Assembly (NCBI RefSeq): GCF_026651875.1
Contig: NZ_CP104067.1
Span: 372,001 to 436,000, forward strand
DNA from: Alicyclobacillus fastidiosus
GTDB lineage: Bacteria; Bacillota; Bacilli; Alicyclobacillales; Alicyclobacillaceae
Direction of reading: 5' to 3'
DNA length: 64,000 nucleotides
Shown: positions 39,399-48,716 of the stretch, in pieces
Layout of the letters: every line of letters starts with the position of its first letter
Position numbering within the stretch: position 1 is the stretch's first letter
The notes under the pieces: generated by a model
What the model was told of the DNA's origin: nothing
The model's input: only the letters and a program-made list of their open reading frames with translations
The model's database searches: none
Translations under genes and position numbers: made by a program

Positions 39399-40136
39399 TT
39401 AGCGCACAGTCGTGGAGGATACTTTGGCTCCTGAGAGCAACTCGGAGACCGTTACGAATTGGTACCCGTCCGTGCGCAATTGGGTGATCACCTGTGGCAA
39501 GGCGTCTACAATTTGCTTTGACGAGTCACTCGCGTGCATCAAGATAATGTCCCCAGGCACTGCGCGTTTGGTCACGCGTTGAACGATGTTTTGCGTGCCA
39601 GGGTTCATCCAGTCCAGAGAGTCGGTATTCCACTGAATCACCGTGTATCCCATGTTGTTGAGGCAGCGGATGACGCGAGGATTAAAGTCACCATTGGGTG
39701 TGCGGATCAACTTCGTTTTGACACCTGTGACCTGATGGATGGACTTTTCGCTGATGGAAACCTGTTCCCGAATCCAACTGTCTGGATAGTTTGAGAAATC
39801 CTTGTGTAAATTTCCGTGGTTTCCAATTTCAAAGCCCATATTTTTTATTTGCTTAGCAATCTCTGGGTGTCGCAACGTCCAGGGGCCGCTTAGGAAGAAG
39901 GTGGCCTTTGTGACCTTTTCTTTCTTTAACACTTCGAGTACAGGCTCTGGAACCTTGTTTCCCCATGAGATGTCAAACGTGAGTGCAACGACTTTTTTAT
40001 CCGTGTCGACCTTGTATATGGCCTTTGGTGTCTCTGGTTTCGCATGAGCGGTAGAAGGGCCGGCCACGAATAGACTTCCGGCAGTCACCATCGCAGTGAC
40101 CAGGGCAAATAGCAGTGAGCGTTTGATTCGCGACAT
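39399..40136 (-). CDS. pdaB: Polysaccharide deacetylase family sporulation protein PdaB
   Basis: 245 residues from ATG 40136 (AAGGAGGT 9 nt upstream); a longer frame exists but precedes the SD. Signal peptide (about 1-30, ending AHA). NodB domain: ALTFDISWG (PdaB-type first motif), GNHGNLHKD with the metal-binding histidines, and RTPNGDFNPRV. Needed for late spore cortex maintenance in Bacillus. It runs divergently from the SpoIIM-family gene. Confidence 0.92.
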   Translation of the reverse strand: MSRIKRSLLFALVTAMVTAGSLFVAGPSTAHAKPETPKAIYKVDTDKKVVALTFDISWGNKVPEPVLEVLKKEKVTKATFFLSGPWTLRHPEIAKQIKNMGFEIGNHGNLHKDFSNYPDSWIREQVSISEKSIHQVTGVKTKLIRTPNGDFNPRVIRCLNNMGYTVIQWNTDSLDWMNPGTQNIVQRVTKRAVPGDIILMHASDSSKQIVDALPQVITQLRTDGYQFVTVSELLSGAKVSSTTVR

Positions 40137-40212
40137 TTCTCTATGACCTCCTTTGTTCTGAGAAAAGTGTTTGCGCGTAAACAGCAAGGTATGCAAAGGA
40201 GGTAGACGACTT

Positions 40213-40881
40213 TTGAAACAGGTCGGCTCTCAACGTCGTTTTGAAATTGGAGTTTATTTTATATTCGGGCTGTTCTTGCTAGTCGCCGGATTTCTTGTAG
40301 GTTGGCTGAACCCAACCCGGGTGAGTCGACAGATCGGCCCCACGCTGAAACAACTGATCCAGAGTATTGATCGCAACGGAGCGCACTTGCCATGGCCGCA
40401 CGAGTTCTTATTGCTCCTTTTGCACAATGCTGGCACGGCGACCGAATTGGCCATTTTTGGGCTGGCCTTCGGCATTTTTCCGGCCTACTCGATGTGGATG
40501 AACGGGTTGGTGAGCGGCTACGCGGTCAGCCTCGTGGTCCAAGCCAAAGGGATTCCCGCTTGGAAACCAATCGTGTTTGGACTGTTGCCGCACGGCATCT
40601 TCGAACTCACCGCCATCCTCTGGGCGGCCGCCCTCGGAATCGGGAATGGAATGGCCTTGTTTCGAGCCATCGGGCGCACTGTTCGAAGCGGCACTTCGAC
40701 CCGACTAGCGGATGGTCATAGGAAAGACACGGGGGAGAGCTTTCGCGACGCACATCCGTTGCGGTATTCGCTCCTGCGCACGGCGCGTAGCCTTCCGGTC
40801 ATCTGGGGAATGTTAGTGATTGCAGCAATCATTGAATCTGCGATCACCCCCCACCTCATCACCTGGGGGATACTGAACTGA
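40213..40881 (+). CDS. SpoIIM-family (stage II sporulation protein M) membrane protein
   Basis: 222 residues from TTG 40213 (AAAGGAGG 10 nt upstream). About five membrane helices, with the family features LLHNAGTATELAIFGLAFGI, MNGLVSGYAV and LLPHGIFELTAILWAA. In engulfment SpoIIM assembles SpoIID/SpoIIP; this may be the SpoIIM orthologue or a paralogue. B. subtilis has kbaA in this neighbourhood; the sequence here looks like the SpoIIM family rather than KbaA. The pdaB and spoIIM promoters share an 80-bp gap. Confidence 0.75.
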   Translation: MKQVGSQRRFEIGVYFIFGLFLLVAGFLVGWLNPTRVSRQIGPTLKQLIQSIDRNGAHLPWPHEFLLLLLHNAGTATELAIFGLAFGIFPAYSMWMNGLVSGYAVSLVVQAKGIPAWKPIVFGLLPHGIFELTAILWAAALGIGNGMALFRAIGRTVRSGTSTRLADGHRKDTGESFRDAHPLRYSLLRTARSLPVIWGMLVIAAIIESAITPHLITWGILN

Positions 40882-40906
40882 CAGAGTCATTGAGGAGAGG
40901 ATTCGC

Positions 40907-41806
40907 GTGAAAGAGCTACGGATTATCGGCGTGCCGTCCGACTTAGGTCAAGGGCGGCGCGGGGTGGATATGGGGCCAAGCGCCATTCGCTACGCGGGGC
41001 TGAGCGCGGCGCTGGAACGACTCGGCTACAAGGTCGAAGACCTCGGCAACATCAACGTGCCGACGCCGGAGATGAAGGAGCAAAACCAGAATGCAAAGCT
41101 GAGATATCTGCACGAGGTGACCGAGGTAGCAAAAAACTTGTGCGGGATGGTGAGTCAGGTCGTTCGAGAGGGACACCTCCCCATCATCCTCGGCGGAGAC
41201 CACAGCATCGCCATCGGCAGTCTCGCCGGGATGGCGCAATCGAGTACCGACTACGGCGTCATTTGGTTTGACGCGCACGGCGACATGAACACCGAACAGA
41301 CCACGCCGTCTGGCAACATTCACGGCATGCCGCTCGCGGTCAGCCTTGGATACGGCCATGACCAGCTCGTCACGATTGGCGACCTCAAACAGAAGGTAAA
41401 GCCGGAGAACGTGGTGCTCGTCGGCATTCGTTCGATCGACGAAGACGAGGCACGGCTGATTCGCGAGGCGGGGGTTCGCTGTTACACGATGGCCGAAATT
41501 GACCGACGCGGTATGGCGCAAGTGATGACGGAGGCCATCGAAATTGCGACAAACGGGACGGATGGTATCCACCTGAGTCTCGATCTCGACTCCCTCGACC
41601 CGATGTTCGCACCTGGCGTCGGTACGCCTGTGTACGGCGGCGTAACCTACCGCGAAGGCCACCTCGCGATGGAGATGTTGGCGGCGTCCGATTCGCTCGT
41701 GTCGGTCGACGTGGTAGAAGTGAACCCCATTCTCGACGAGCATAACCGCACCGCCATCATGGCGGTCGAACTGGTCGAGTCCTTGTTTGGAAAAACGGTG
41801 CTCTAA
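40907..41806 (+). CDS. rocF: Arginase
   Basis: 299 residues from GTG 40907 (GAGGAGAGG upstream). Binuclear manganese site in GGDHSIAIGS, WFDAHGDMNT and SLDLDSLDPMFAPG, with HGMPLAVSLG near the middle. It hydrolyses arginine to ornithine and urea. It lies 25 nt after the SpoIIM-family gene, perhaps in one transcript. Agmatinase is excluded by the arginase-type substrate loops. Confidence 0.95.
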   Translation: MKELRIIGVPSDLGQGRRGVDMGPSAIRYAGLSAALERLGYKVEDLGNINVPTPEMKEQNQNAKLRYLHEVTEVAKNLCGMVSQVVREGHLPIILGGDHSIAIGSLAGMAQSSTDYGVIWFDAHGDMNTEQTTPSGNIHGMPLAVSLGYGHDQLVTIGDLKQKVKPENVVLVGIRSIDEDEARLIREAGVRCYTMAEIDRRGMAQVMTEAIEIATNGTDGIHLSLDLDSLDPMFAPGVGTPVYGGVTYREGHLAMEMLAASDSLVSVDVVEVNPILDEHNRTAIMAVELVESLFGKTVL

Positions 41807-41847
41807 CCGGGGCAGTTTGTGAAATGCGAACTGAATCAGGGAAAGAT

Positions 41848-41892
41848 GAGCCCACCCTGTGGCCGGTGCCTAAGGGAAATGGGCTCTTTTCT
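41848..41892 (+). terminator. Terminator after rocF
   Basis: GAGCCCA (41848-41854) pairs with TGGGCTC (41880-41886), followed by TTTTCTC. The 25-nt loop contains CCACCCTG and can fold further. Confidence 0.7.
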
Positions 41893-41985
41893 CGTTTCTA
41901 GACCGGTGTGGTGACGCGCGCAAGCCCTCGCCCATAGTTTATGACGTGAACATCGCATCACGATCACGACTAGGGAGGGTGGCTT

Positions 41986-42666
41986 GTGCTCATGCTCGCG
42001 CTTGGAGACTCCATTACATATGGATATGGAGCGACCTCACCGGAACTCAGTTACGCGGAGAGACTCAGAAAGCAGTTGGCACGGAATATGCGGGTGAGTA
42101 TGCACGTGCACGCAAAGCCCGGGTGGACCTCGCGGCAGTTGAATAAGTCGCTGCCAGAAGTTCCAAAGTGCATCTATGACGAAGCGGAGATTGTGACGCT
42201 GATGATCGGGGGCAACGACTTGCTTCGCGGGGCGACCACACTACTTTCGGGCAAGCCGGAACGCATCGCGCAGGTCTGTGAGAAATCACGTGTTGAAGTT
42301 GAGCAAATCGTGGAGTATGCCAACCGTCCCTACAACACGTTCGTCATCGCCACGCTGTACAATCCGTTTCCAAATTTTGATGTAGCTGAGCGGATCACAC
42401 AGGAGTATAACGATATGATTCGCAAGGTGGCGGCTCGGCACAAACTCTATGTATTCGATTCCTCGAGGATCTTCAGAGGACGTGAGGCAGACTACGTGGA
42501 GCACTATAAAAACGGTCAGTTCCGCGACATCCGACTCTACAAGAACCCCATTCATCCTACCGATGCGGGGCACCAAGCGCTATGCCAAGGGTTCTTTCGG
42601 ACGTTGCAGAGGGCGAGAGCAAGCCGTCAAAAGCGCAAAGTCGTGCGCCAACGACGTCGCGCATAG
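41986..42666 (+). CDS. SGNH/GDSL-family hydrolase
   Basis: 226 residues from GTG 41986 (AGGGAGG 7 nt upstream). All four SGNH blocks are present: GDSITYG (catalytic Ser at residue 10), the Gly of block II, GGNDLL (Asn), and HPTDAGH with the catalytic Asp and His. No signal peptide is seen, so it is probably cytoplasmic. Substrate unknown (esterase, lipase or carbohydrate deacylase). The C-terminal 25 residues are very basic. Confidence 0.85.
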   Translation: MLMLALGDSITYGYGATSPELSYAERLRKQLARNMRVSMHVHAKPGWTSRQLNKSLPEVPKCIYDEAEIVTLMIGGNDLLRGATTLLSGKPERIAQVCEKSRVEVEQIVEYANRPYNTFVIATLYNPFPNFDVAERITQEYNDMIRKVAARHKLYVFDSSRIFRGREADYVEHYKNGQFRDIRLYKNPIHPTDAGHQALCQGFFRTLQRARASRQKRKVVRQRRRA

Positions 42667-42744
42667 CCGTCAGACTTGACGCGGGCCTTCATTGTGCGAA
42701 ACAATGAGGGACGATGGTTTTAGTTCGAGTTACCGGTTGGGTGG

Positions 42745-43569
42745 ATGGACATGGACGCATGGCTGGTCGTATTTCGAAATTTTAACTTTAAAGACGTCAT
42801 CGACATTCTGTTTGTGGCATTTGTCCTGTACTTTTTACTGCTGCTCATCCGCGGCACGCGGGCGGTGCAACTGCTCAAAGGCGTCATCGTTGTCGTGATC
42901 GTATCGGTGATCAGCCAATTGTTGCACCTCTCTGCCTCCAGTTGGCTTCTGGGCAAAATCATCGAAATCGGTTTGTTCGCCATTCCGGTCGTGTTTCAAC
43001 CTGAATTGCGACGCGCCTTGGAACAACTTGGCAGGGGTGGTTTTTGGTCGCTTTCGTTGAATCAGCAAGGGCACGAGGAAGATCAGCAGACCGTCAATGA
43101 GATCGTCAAGGCGACACAGGTGCTTTCGAAGACCAAAATCGGTGCGCTTATAGTGGTCGAGCGAAGAACTGGTTTGTCAGAATACATTGAGACAGGCACT
43201 TCGATTGAGGGCCATGTAAGCAGTGAGCTATTCATCAATTTGTTCATACCGAACACGCCGTTGCACGACGGGGCCGTGATCGTGAGAAATAGTCAGATCG
43301 TCGCGGCAGGGTGTTTCCTGCCGCTGACGGAAAACCGCAGTTTGGACAAGCAACTTGGCACGCGTCACCGGGCAGCACTTGGCATCAGTGAGCAATCGGA
43401 CGGGATCGCCGTGGTCGTTTCGGAGGAAACGGGCCGGGTGTCGGTCGGCGTGGATGGCATCTTACACCGCGGCCTCGACGAACAGGGCTTGAAGTCGCTC
43501 TTGACCAATCTGCTGGTGGCCAAGCGCTCAAACTCCTTTCCGTTTTGGCATAGAAAGGCGGAGTCGTAA
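42745..43569 (+). CDS. cdaA: Diadenylate cyclase CdaA
   Basis: 274 residues. Three N-terminal membrane helices (about 17-90), then a DAC domain with LHDGAVIV (DGA) and GTRHRAALG (RHR), the catalytic motifs for joining two ATP into c-di-AMP. Starts ATG 42745 or 42751; the SD is weak. cdaR and glmM follow directly, the conserved trio that links c-di-AMP with cell-wall precursor supply. Confidence 0.96.
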   Translation: MDMDAWLVVFRNFNFKDVIDILFVAFVLYFLLLLIRGTRAVQLLKGVIVVVIVSVISQLLHLSASSWLLGKIIEIGLFAIPVVFQPELRRALEQLGRGGFWSLSLNQQGHEEDQQTVNEIVKATQVLSKTKIGALIVVERRTGLSEYIETGTSIEGHVSSELFINLFIPNTPLHDGAVIVRNSQIVAAGCFLPLTENRSLDKQLGTRHRAALGISEQSDGIAVVVSEETGRVSVGVDGILHRGLDEQGLKSLLTNLLVAKRSNSFPFWHRKAES

Positions 43570-44796
43570 ATGATGGACAGATTTCTTCGGAACAATGTGT
43601 TCCTGCGGATTCTCGCCATCGTCCTCGCCTGTATTATCTGGCTCGGGGTGCACGCCCCGCAGGATAATACGTCGTCCTCACAGTCACAGTCGACGGGCGT
43701 GACCCAAGCATACCACCTGCCGATTCACGTCCAGGTGGGCGACGACGTGGTCGTGTCGTCGATGAGTCAATCGACGGCGACCATCAATGTGACCACGAGC
43801 ATTCTCAACTTGGCTTCACTGCCGGCCGAAATGCTGAAGGTGCAACTTGTGGCAAATGCGCAGGGCCTCGGGTCAGGAACGCAAGTGTTGCACATCGCTG
43901 CCGTCGATATGCCGAATGACATCAAGAACTATACCCTTCAGCCTTCGACGGTGACGGTGGCGCTCGAAAAGAAAGTGAGTCAGGCAAAACCTATCGACAT
44001 TGAAATCAATGGGACTCCCGCGACTGGGTACGCGCTGGGACAACTCGTGTTGAATACGCAGTCCGTGAGTGTGAGTGGTGCGAAGGCGCCCGTACAATCT
44101 GTCTCACGGGTCGTCGGCACGGTCGACGTGAGCGGGATGAAGTCGACCGACACCAAGATTGTCGATCTCACACCTGTAGACAGTCACGGCAATACCGTAC
44201 AGGACGTGGATATCTCGCCGACGAGCATCAGCGTCAACGTTCCGATTCAATCGTCTGATCAAAAGGTGACCCTGGCCCCAAAAGTGACAGGGATACCGGC
44301 GCCCGGTTACGCCGTGTCGGGCGTAAATCTGGATAATGAACAGGCGAGTGAATCAGGTTTACCCTCGTCGTCTCTACCCAAGACGGGCTTGGTCGTCCCC
44401 GTCGACGTGTCTGGGCTTTCGAAGACGTCGACTTTGGACGTCCCAATTCCACTGATGCAGGGCATGACGCAGATCACGCCGAGTTCGGTGGCAGCTACAG
44501 TGACGATTGAGCCATCCAGTACGGTCACCTTCAACCAGGTCCCAGTTCGTGTCCGAAATGCAACAAGTGGGACGAAAGTCACGCTACCGGACAATCCCAC
44601 CGTCGATGTGACCGTAACTGGCCCGAAGAGTATTGTGAATGGAATGACGGCAGCTGACGTGGAGGCGTTCGTCGACGCGTCGAAATTGAAATTGGGCGAC
44701 ACCAGTGCAACGGTCGCGGTGCAGGTTCCACAGTGGGTGAGTGTGGCGGACCTGTCACAGCGGGCGGTCAACGTGCAAGTCGTTCAAAACGGGTGA
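43570..44796 (+). CDS. cdaR: CdaA regulatory protein CdaR (YbbR domains)
   Basis: 408 residues from ATG 43570, directly at the cdaA stop. A basic start and one membrane helix (about 10-27) lead to an extracytoplasmic part with four YbbR-type repeats (about 45-130, 135-215, 220-320, 325-405). It modulates CdaA from outside the membrane. The Thr/Ser/Val-rich composition is normal for the family. Confidence 0.94.
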   Translation: MMDRFLRNNVFLRILAIVLACIIWLGVHAPQDNTSSSQSQSTGVTQAYHLPIHVQVGDDVVVSSMSQSTATINVTTSILNLASLPAEMLKVQLVANAQGLGSGTQVLHIAAVDMPNDIKNYTLQPSTVTVALEKKVSQAKPIDIEINGTPATGYALGQLVLNTQSVSVSGAKAPVQSVSRVVGTVDVSGMKSTDTKIVDLTPVDSHGNTVQDVDISPTSISVNVPIQSSDQKVTLAPKVTGIPAPGYAVSGVNLDNEQASESGLPSSSLPKTGLVVPVDVSGLSKTSTLDVPIPLMQGMTQITPSSVAATVTIEPSSTVTFNQVPVRVRNATSGTKVTLPDNPTVDVTVTGPKSIVNGMTAADVEAFVDASKLKLGDTSATVAVQVPQWVSVADLSQRAVNVQVVQNG

Positions 44797-44871
44797 GCGA
44801 ACAGTCATTTCTATTGTTCTTTAAAGTCAATCTGTGGCAAAATGATCAGGTCTTTAGAAAGGGGTCTCACT

Positions 44872-46212
44872 TTGGGTAGATTGTTTGGAACAGATGGTGT
44901 GCGTGGCGTAGCCAATGCGGACTTGACCCCAGAGCTTGCATTTCGGCTGGGTCGCGTCGGAGCATACGTCCTCACGTCGCGGCATCGTGGTGCTCGCATT
45001 GTGATTGGTAAGGATACTCGGATTTCCGGGGATATGTTAGAGACCGCCCTCATCAGCGGAATTCTTTCGATGGGCGTAGACGTTCTTCGCCTGGGCGTCA
45101 TCAGTACACCGGGCGTGGCATACTTGACAAAGCATCTCCGGGCCGATGCAGGGGTCATGATCTCTGCTTCCCACAACCCGGTTGAGGATAACGGCATCAA
45201 GTTTTTTGGTGGTGACGGTTTTAAGCTGCTCGACGAGACAGAAGACCGCATTGAGCATATCTTAGCGACTGGGGAAGAGTCGCTCCCGCGCCCGACCGGA
45301 GACGAAGTCGGCCGGATTTACAATGAGCCCGCGCAGGAGGCTTATACCCGCTTCTTGATGTCGACGGTGACTGAGCGATTTGATGGACTGCATATCGTCC
45401 TCGACTGTGCGAACGGTGCAGCTTCGGCCATTGCGCCTGAAGTGTTCCGGCGCCTTGGGGCGAAGGTCACGGTGACCCACGCCGAACCAGACGGAGTGAA
45501 CATCAATGTGGGCTGTGGCTCGACACATCCACACGTCGTTCAGCAAGCGGTGTTGACCAATGATGCGGACCTGGGGCTGTCGTTCGATGGGGACGCTGAC
45601 CGCCTGATCGCGGTCGATTCGACCGGTCAGGTGATCGACGGAGACTTTATCATGGCGATTTGCGCCGGATCGTTAAAGCGAACAGGCGAACTCGCGGATA
45701 ACAAAGTCGTGGCCACGGTGATGAGCAATCTCGGCTTGATCAAGGCGATGGAGTCGCAAGGCATCGAGGTCCTGAAGACCGCTGTTGGGGACCGCTACGT
45801 GATGGAGCGTATGCGCTCAGACAAGGCCGTTCTCGGCGGGGAGCAATCGGGGCACATTATCTTCCTGAACCATACGACCACAGGCGATGGTATCTTGACC
45901 GCCTTGCAACTCGTGCAAGTGCTCGTCAAGACTGGCAAGCCGTTGTCTGAGTTGCGCAAGGTGATGACGAGGTACCCGCAAATTCTAGAAAACGTGCGCG
46001 TCAGCGACAAACACGCTTGGGTTCACAACGAAGCCATTCAGGCCGCGCTCAGGCAGGGCGAGTCACTACTAGGTGACAACGGTCGCGTGCTCGTGCGCGA
46101 ATCGGGAACGGAGTCGCTCGTACGGGTGATGGTCGAGGGGCCGGATGAGGTAGTGCTACGCAAGGTCGTCGGAGATATTGTGAAGGTTGTCCAGGCTGAG
46201 CTCGGCGTGTAA
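44872..46212 (+). CDS. glmM: Phosphoglucosamine mutase
   Basis: 446 residues from TTG 44872 (GAAAGGGG upstream), giving the normal MGRLFGTDGVRGVAN start. Phosphoserine loop SASHNPVEDNG (Ser about 100), magnesium loop SFDGDADR, sugar loop GGEQSGH and phosphate loop RESGTES. It converts glucosamine-6-P to glucosamine-1-P; GlmM also binds and inhibits CdaA. Confidence 0.97.
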   Translation: MGRLFGTDGVRGVANADLTPELAFRLGRVGAYVLTSRHRGARIVIGKDTRISGDMLETALISGILSMGVDVLRLGVISTPGVAYLTKHLRADAGVMISASHNPVEDNGIKFFGGDGFKLLDETEDRIEHILATGEESLPRPTGDEVGRIYNEPAQEAYTRFLMSTVTERFDGLHIVLDCANGAASAIAPEVFRRLGAKVTVTHAEPDGVNINVGCGSTHPHVVQQAVLTNDADLGLSFDGDADRLIAVDSTGQVIDGDFIMAICAGSLKRTGELADNKVVATVMSNLGLIKAMESQGIEVLKTAVGDRYVMERMRSDKAVLGGEQSGHIIFLNHTTTGDGILTALQLVQVLVKTGKPLSELRKVMTRYPQILENVRVSDKHAWVHNEAIQAALRQGESLLGDNGRVLVRESGTESLVRVMVEGPDEVVLRKVVGDIVKVVQAELGV

Positions 46213-46247
46213 CGTGAAGACGAGCTGAGTCGGCAAAAGGGTTAACT

Positions 46248-46275
46248 GGTCGGGCGAGATGTGGTCGTAGCCCGA
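46248..46275 (+). other. Hairpin upstream of the glmS ribozyme
   Basis: GGTCGGGC and GCCCGACC form a perfect 8-bp stem with a 12-nt loop, 36 nt after glmM. It lacks a T-run, so it may be a weak terminator or an RNA-stability element protecting the glmM 3' end. Confidence 0.45.
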
Positions 46276-46364
46276 CCGAGCTTTAAAGGGGGGATGCCTG
46301 GGAGACAATCGCAAATTAGGCAAGGAGCAATAGAATGTCGCATACCTCGTGAATCTGATACACG

Positions 46365-46530
46365 AGGGAAGCAAAAGCGCCTGGACTGTCTTGGTACGAT
46401 TAGCAGGACAGTTGACGCGGGGGAGGTTGGCGAACCATTCGGCGGGTGCCTCCCGGCGTTCTCGATCACGCCGCAAGCGAAACTCGAAACCCTCCAGGTG
46501 ACTGGCGGTACAAGAGTGGGCAGATCGACG
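46365..46530 (+). ncRNA. glmS ribozyme (GlcN6P-activated self-cleaving riboswitch)
   Basis: Core segments appear in order: cleavage site A46376/GCGCCTGGACTG, CAGTTGACGCGGGGGAGG, TCGGCGGGTGCCTCCCGG, and CGCCGCAAGCGAAACTCG, then GTGACTGGCGGTAC. This follows the consensus seen in B. subtilis. With glucosamine-6-phosphate the RNA cuts itself and the glmS mRNA is degraded. A CCTCGTG/CACGAGG hairpin (46345-46367) sits just upstream of the cleavage point. It lies 20-170 nt before glmS. Confidence 0.93.
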
Positions 46531-46550
46531 AGGAGGAGACCTTTTTATCT

Positions 46551-48380
46551 ATGTGTGGCATTGTCGGTTATATTGGTGCTCGTAATGTGAAGGATGTCGT
46601 TGTCGGAGGATTAGCCAAGCTCGAGTATCGAGGCTATGACTCTGCGGGGATTGCAGCCATTGACGAAGGGAACATCAAGGTCGTGAAGTCAGTGGGCCGC
46701 CTTGCAAATCTGGAAGATAAGCTTACGTCTATGCCTATTACCGGTCAGGCCGCAATCGGCCATACGCGCTGGGCTACGCACGGCAGACCTTCGGACGAAA
46801 ATGCACACCCTCACCAGGACTGCAGCGGTCGTTTTGCCATTGTGCACAACGGCATCGTCGAGAACTATTTGTCCTTGCGCGAGGAACTGATGGCCGCGGG
46901 ACACCAATTCCGCTCCGAAACGGACACGGAAGTGGTCGCTCACCTAATTGAGGAACTGTACAACGGGGACCTCTTTCAAACTATGATCGCAGTTGGGAAA
47001 CGCATTCGCGGCGCCTATGCACTAGTCGTGTTGGCGAAGGACCATCCGGATCAGATCGTTGCGATGCGCAAAGCCAGCCCAATGATCATCGGGCTTGGTG
47101 AACAGGAAAACTTTGTCGCTTCCGACATTCCCGCCATCCTCGAGTACACGCGTGACATCTACGTGATGGAAGATGGCGAGATGGCCGTGTTGACGGCCGC
47201 GGGGGTCGAGTGTTTTACCATGGACGGTGAGCCGATTGAGAAGGAAGTCTACGAGGTGACCTGGGACGCCGTTTCGGCAGAGCGTGGTGGATATCCCCAC
47301 TTTATGCTGAAGGAGGTTCACGAGCAGCCCAAAGCCGTTCGGAACACCCTGCGCGGCCGCGTGGCAGACGATTTTAGCAGTGTGAATCTCGGGGAGATCA
47401 ATCTCGACGACGATTTCATGAAGGCCGTGGACCGCATCCACATCGTCGCTTGTGGTACGTCATGGCACGCAGGTTTGGTCGGTAAGGCTGTCATCGAGGA
47501 GTATGCGCGGGTTCCGGTCGACGTGGAGATTGCGTCTGAGTATCGTTACCGCAAGCCCCTGTTCACGCCGAATACACTGGTCATCGTCATCAGCCAATCG
47601 GGTGAGACCGCGGATACGCTGGCCGCGCTTCGCGAGGTGAAAAAGCAGGGCCGTCGCGTACTCGCCATTACCAATGTAGTTGGCAGTTCCGCTGCTCGCG
47701 AGGCGGACGACGTCATCATCACCTGGGCAGGGCCAGAGATTGCAGTCGCTTCCACCAAGGCGTACACGACGCAGTTGGCCGCACTCTATTTGCTCGGCAT
47801 TCGTTTGGCGCACGTCCGTGGGACGATTGACGATGCGAGCGCCAGCGAGATGATCCACGCCCTCGATGACCTGCCGCAGGTGTTGGAGCAAGTTCTCGAC
47901 ACCGCTCCGCAACTCGAGAGCTTCGCACAGCGTTACGTCGAGGCGACTGATACGTTCTTTATTGGTCGTGGACTCGACTATTCGGTCGCCCTGGAGGGTG
48001 CACTGAAGCTCAAGGAAATCTCCTATATCCACGCAGAAGCCTACGCGGCCGGCGAACTGAAACACGGTACGCTCGCGCTGATCACCGACGGTGTGCCCGT
48101 GATTGCCTTGGCGACACAACCGGAGTTGTACGAGAAAACCGTGAGCAACATCGTGGAAGTGAAAGCTCGTGGAGCATTCGTGCTCGGCATGACGTGGGTA
48201 GGCAACGAAGACCTCGAGAAGACGGTCGACGAAGTCATCTACCTGCCCAAGACGCTTCCCGCACTGGCACCAATCCTTGCGGTGATTCCATTGCAACTGC
48301 TGGCGTATTACGCCGCTGTCGCACGCGGAAACGACGTCGACAAGCCGCGTAACTTGGCGAAGAGCGTAACAGTGGAGTAA
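46551..48380 (+). CDS. glmS: Glutamine-fructose-6-phosphate aminotransferase (isomerising)
   Basis: 609 residues from ATG 46551 (GAGGAGGAGACC upstream). The second codon is the catalytic Cys (MCGIVGYIG). GATase type-2 domain (1-240), then two SIS domains (about 290-430 and 460-600) with ACGTSWHAG and ISQSGETADT, ending KPRNLAKSVTVE. First committed step to UDP-GlcNAc; with glmM it forms the precursor module controlled by the ribozyme. Confidence 0.97.
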   Translation: MCGIVGYIGARNVKDVVVGGLAKLEYRGYDSAGIAAIDEGNIKVVKSVGRLANLEDKLTSMPITGQAAIGHTRWATHGRPSDENAHPHQDCSGRFAIVHNGIVENYLSLREELMAAGHQFRSETDTEVVAHLIEELYNGDLFQTMIAVGKRIRGAYALVVLAKDHPDQIVAMRKASPMIIGLGEQENFVASDIPAILEYTRDIYVMEDGEMAVLTAAGVECFTMDGEPIEKEVYEVTWDAVSAERGGYPHFMLKEVHEQPKAVRNTLRGRVADDFSSVNLGEINLDDDFMKAVDRIHIVACGTSWHAGLVGKAVIEEYARVPVDVEIASEYRYRKPLFTPNTLVIVISQSGETADTLAALREVKKQGRRVLAITNVVGSSAAREADDVIITWAGPEIAVASTKAYTTQLAALYLLGIRLAHVRGTIDDASASEMIHALDDLPQVLEQVLDTAPQLESFAQRYVEATDTFFIGRGLDYSVALEGALKLKEISYIHAEAYAAGELKHGTLALITDGVPVIALATQPELYEKTVSNIVEVKARGAFVLGMTWVGNEDLEKTVDEVIYLPKTLPALAPILAVIPLQLLAYYAAVARGNDVDKPRNLAKSVTVE

Positions 48381-48431
48381 TGTGCCGTGATTCGACATAA
48401 ACTGTTATCTTCGCAAAATCAAATTCTTCTC

Positions 48432-48716
48432 CAGCAAAATAAGTTCTTCCCTGAGTAAAATAAGTTGTTCCCTACAGCACGGGTGGATTCGGGTCAAAAG
48501 CCTGGATTCGCCCGTTTTTGCGTTGCAAGGGAGCGCAAGGCGGGGGAAAAGACAGGGTGAAGTTCGGAAGGAGATAAGACGCGAAAAAGCCCGATATATC
48601 AAGGATTCCAAGACCATGCCCGATCAAAAACGCGAAAAAATACACGACAAAATCTGTACTCCCTGCGCCCTCAAGCCCTTCTTTTCGCCCTATCCGCAGG
48701 GAACAACTTCATTTTA
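48432..48716 (+). repeat. 21-bp imperfect direct repeats with a distant inverted copy
   Basis: Three imperfect units related to AAAATAAGTTSTTCCCT lie about 21 nt apart (48415-48475). A reverse-complement copy, CAGGGAACAACTTCATTTTA, occurs at about 48697-48716. The inverted copies bracket about 250 bp, including the glmS terminator. This could be a small non-coding mobile element or remnant; I see no transposase. Confidence 0.4.
48479..48518 (+). terminator. Terminator after glmS
   Basis: ACGGGTGGATTCGGG and CCTGGATTCGCCCGT form a 15-bp stem including several G-U pairs, loop tcaaaag, and run into TTTTTG. It lies 100 nt after glmS. Confidence 0.75.

Noticed and set aside
40146..40212. SigG promoter for pdaB
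   Set aside because: CATACC is present on the minus strand, but the -35 (TCAAAA) matches poorly, so I do not call it.
46248..46290. Strong terminator after glmM
   Set aside because: The stem is good, but it is followed by GAGCTTTAAA rather than a U-tract, so I list it only as a hairpin.
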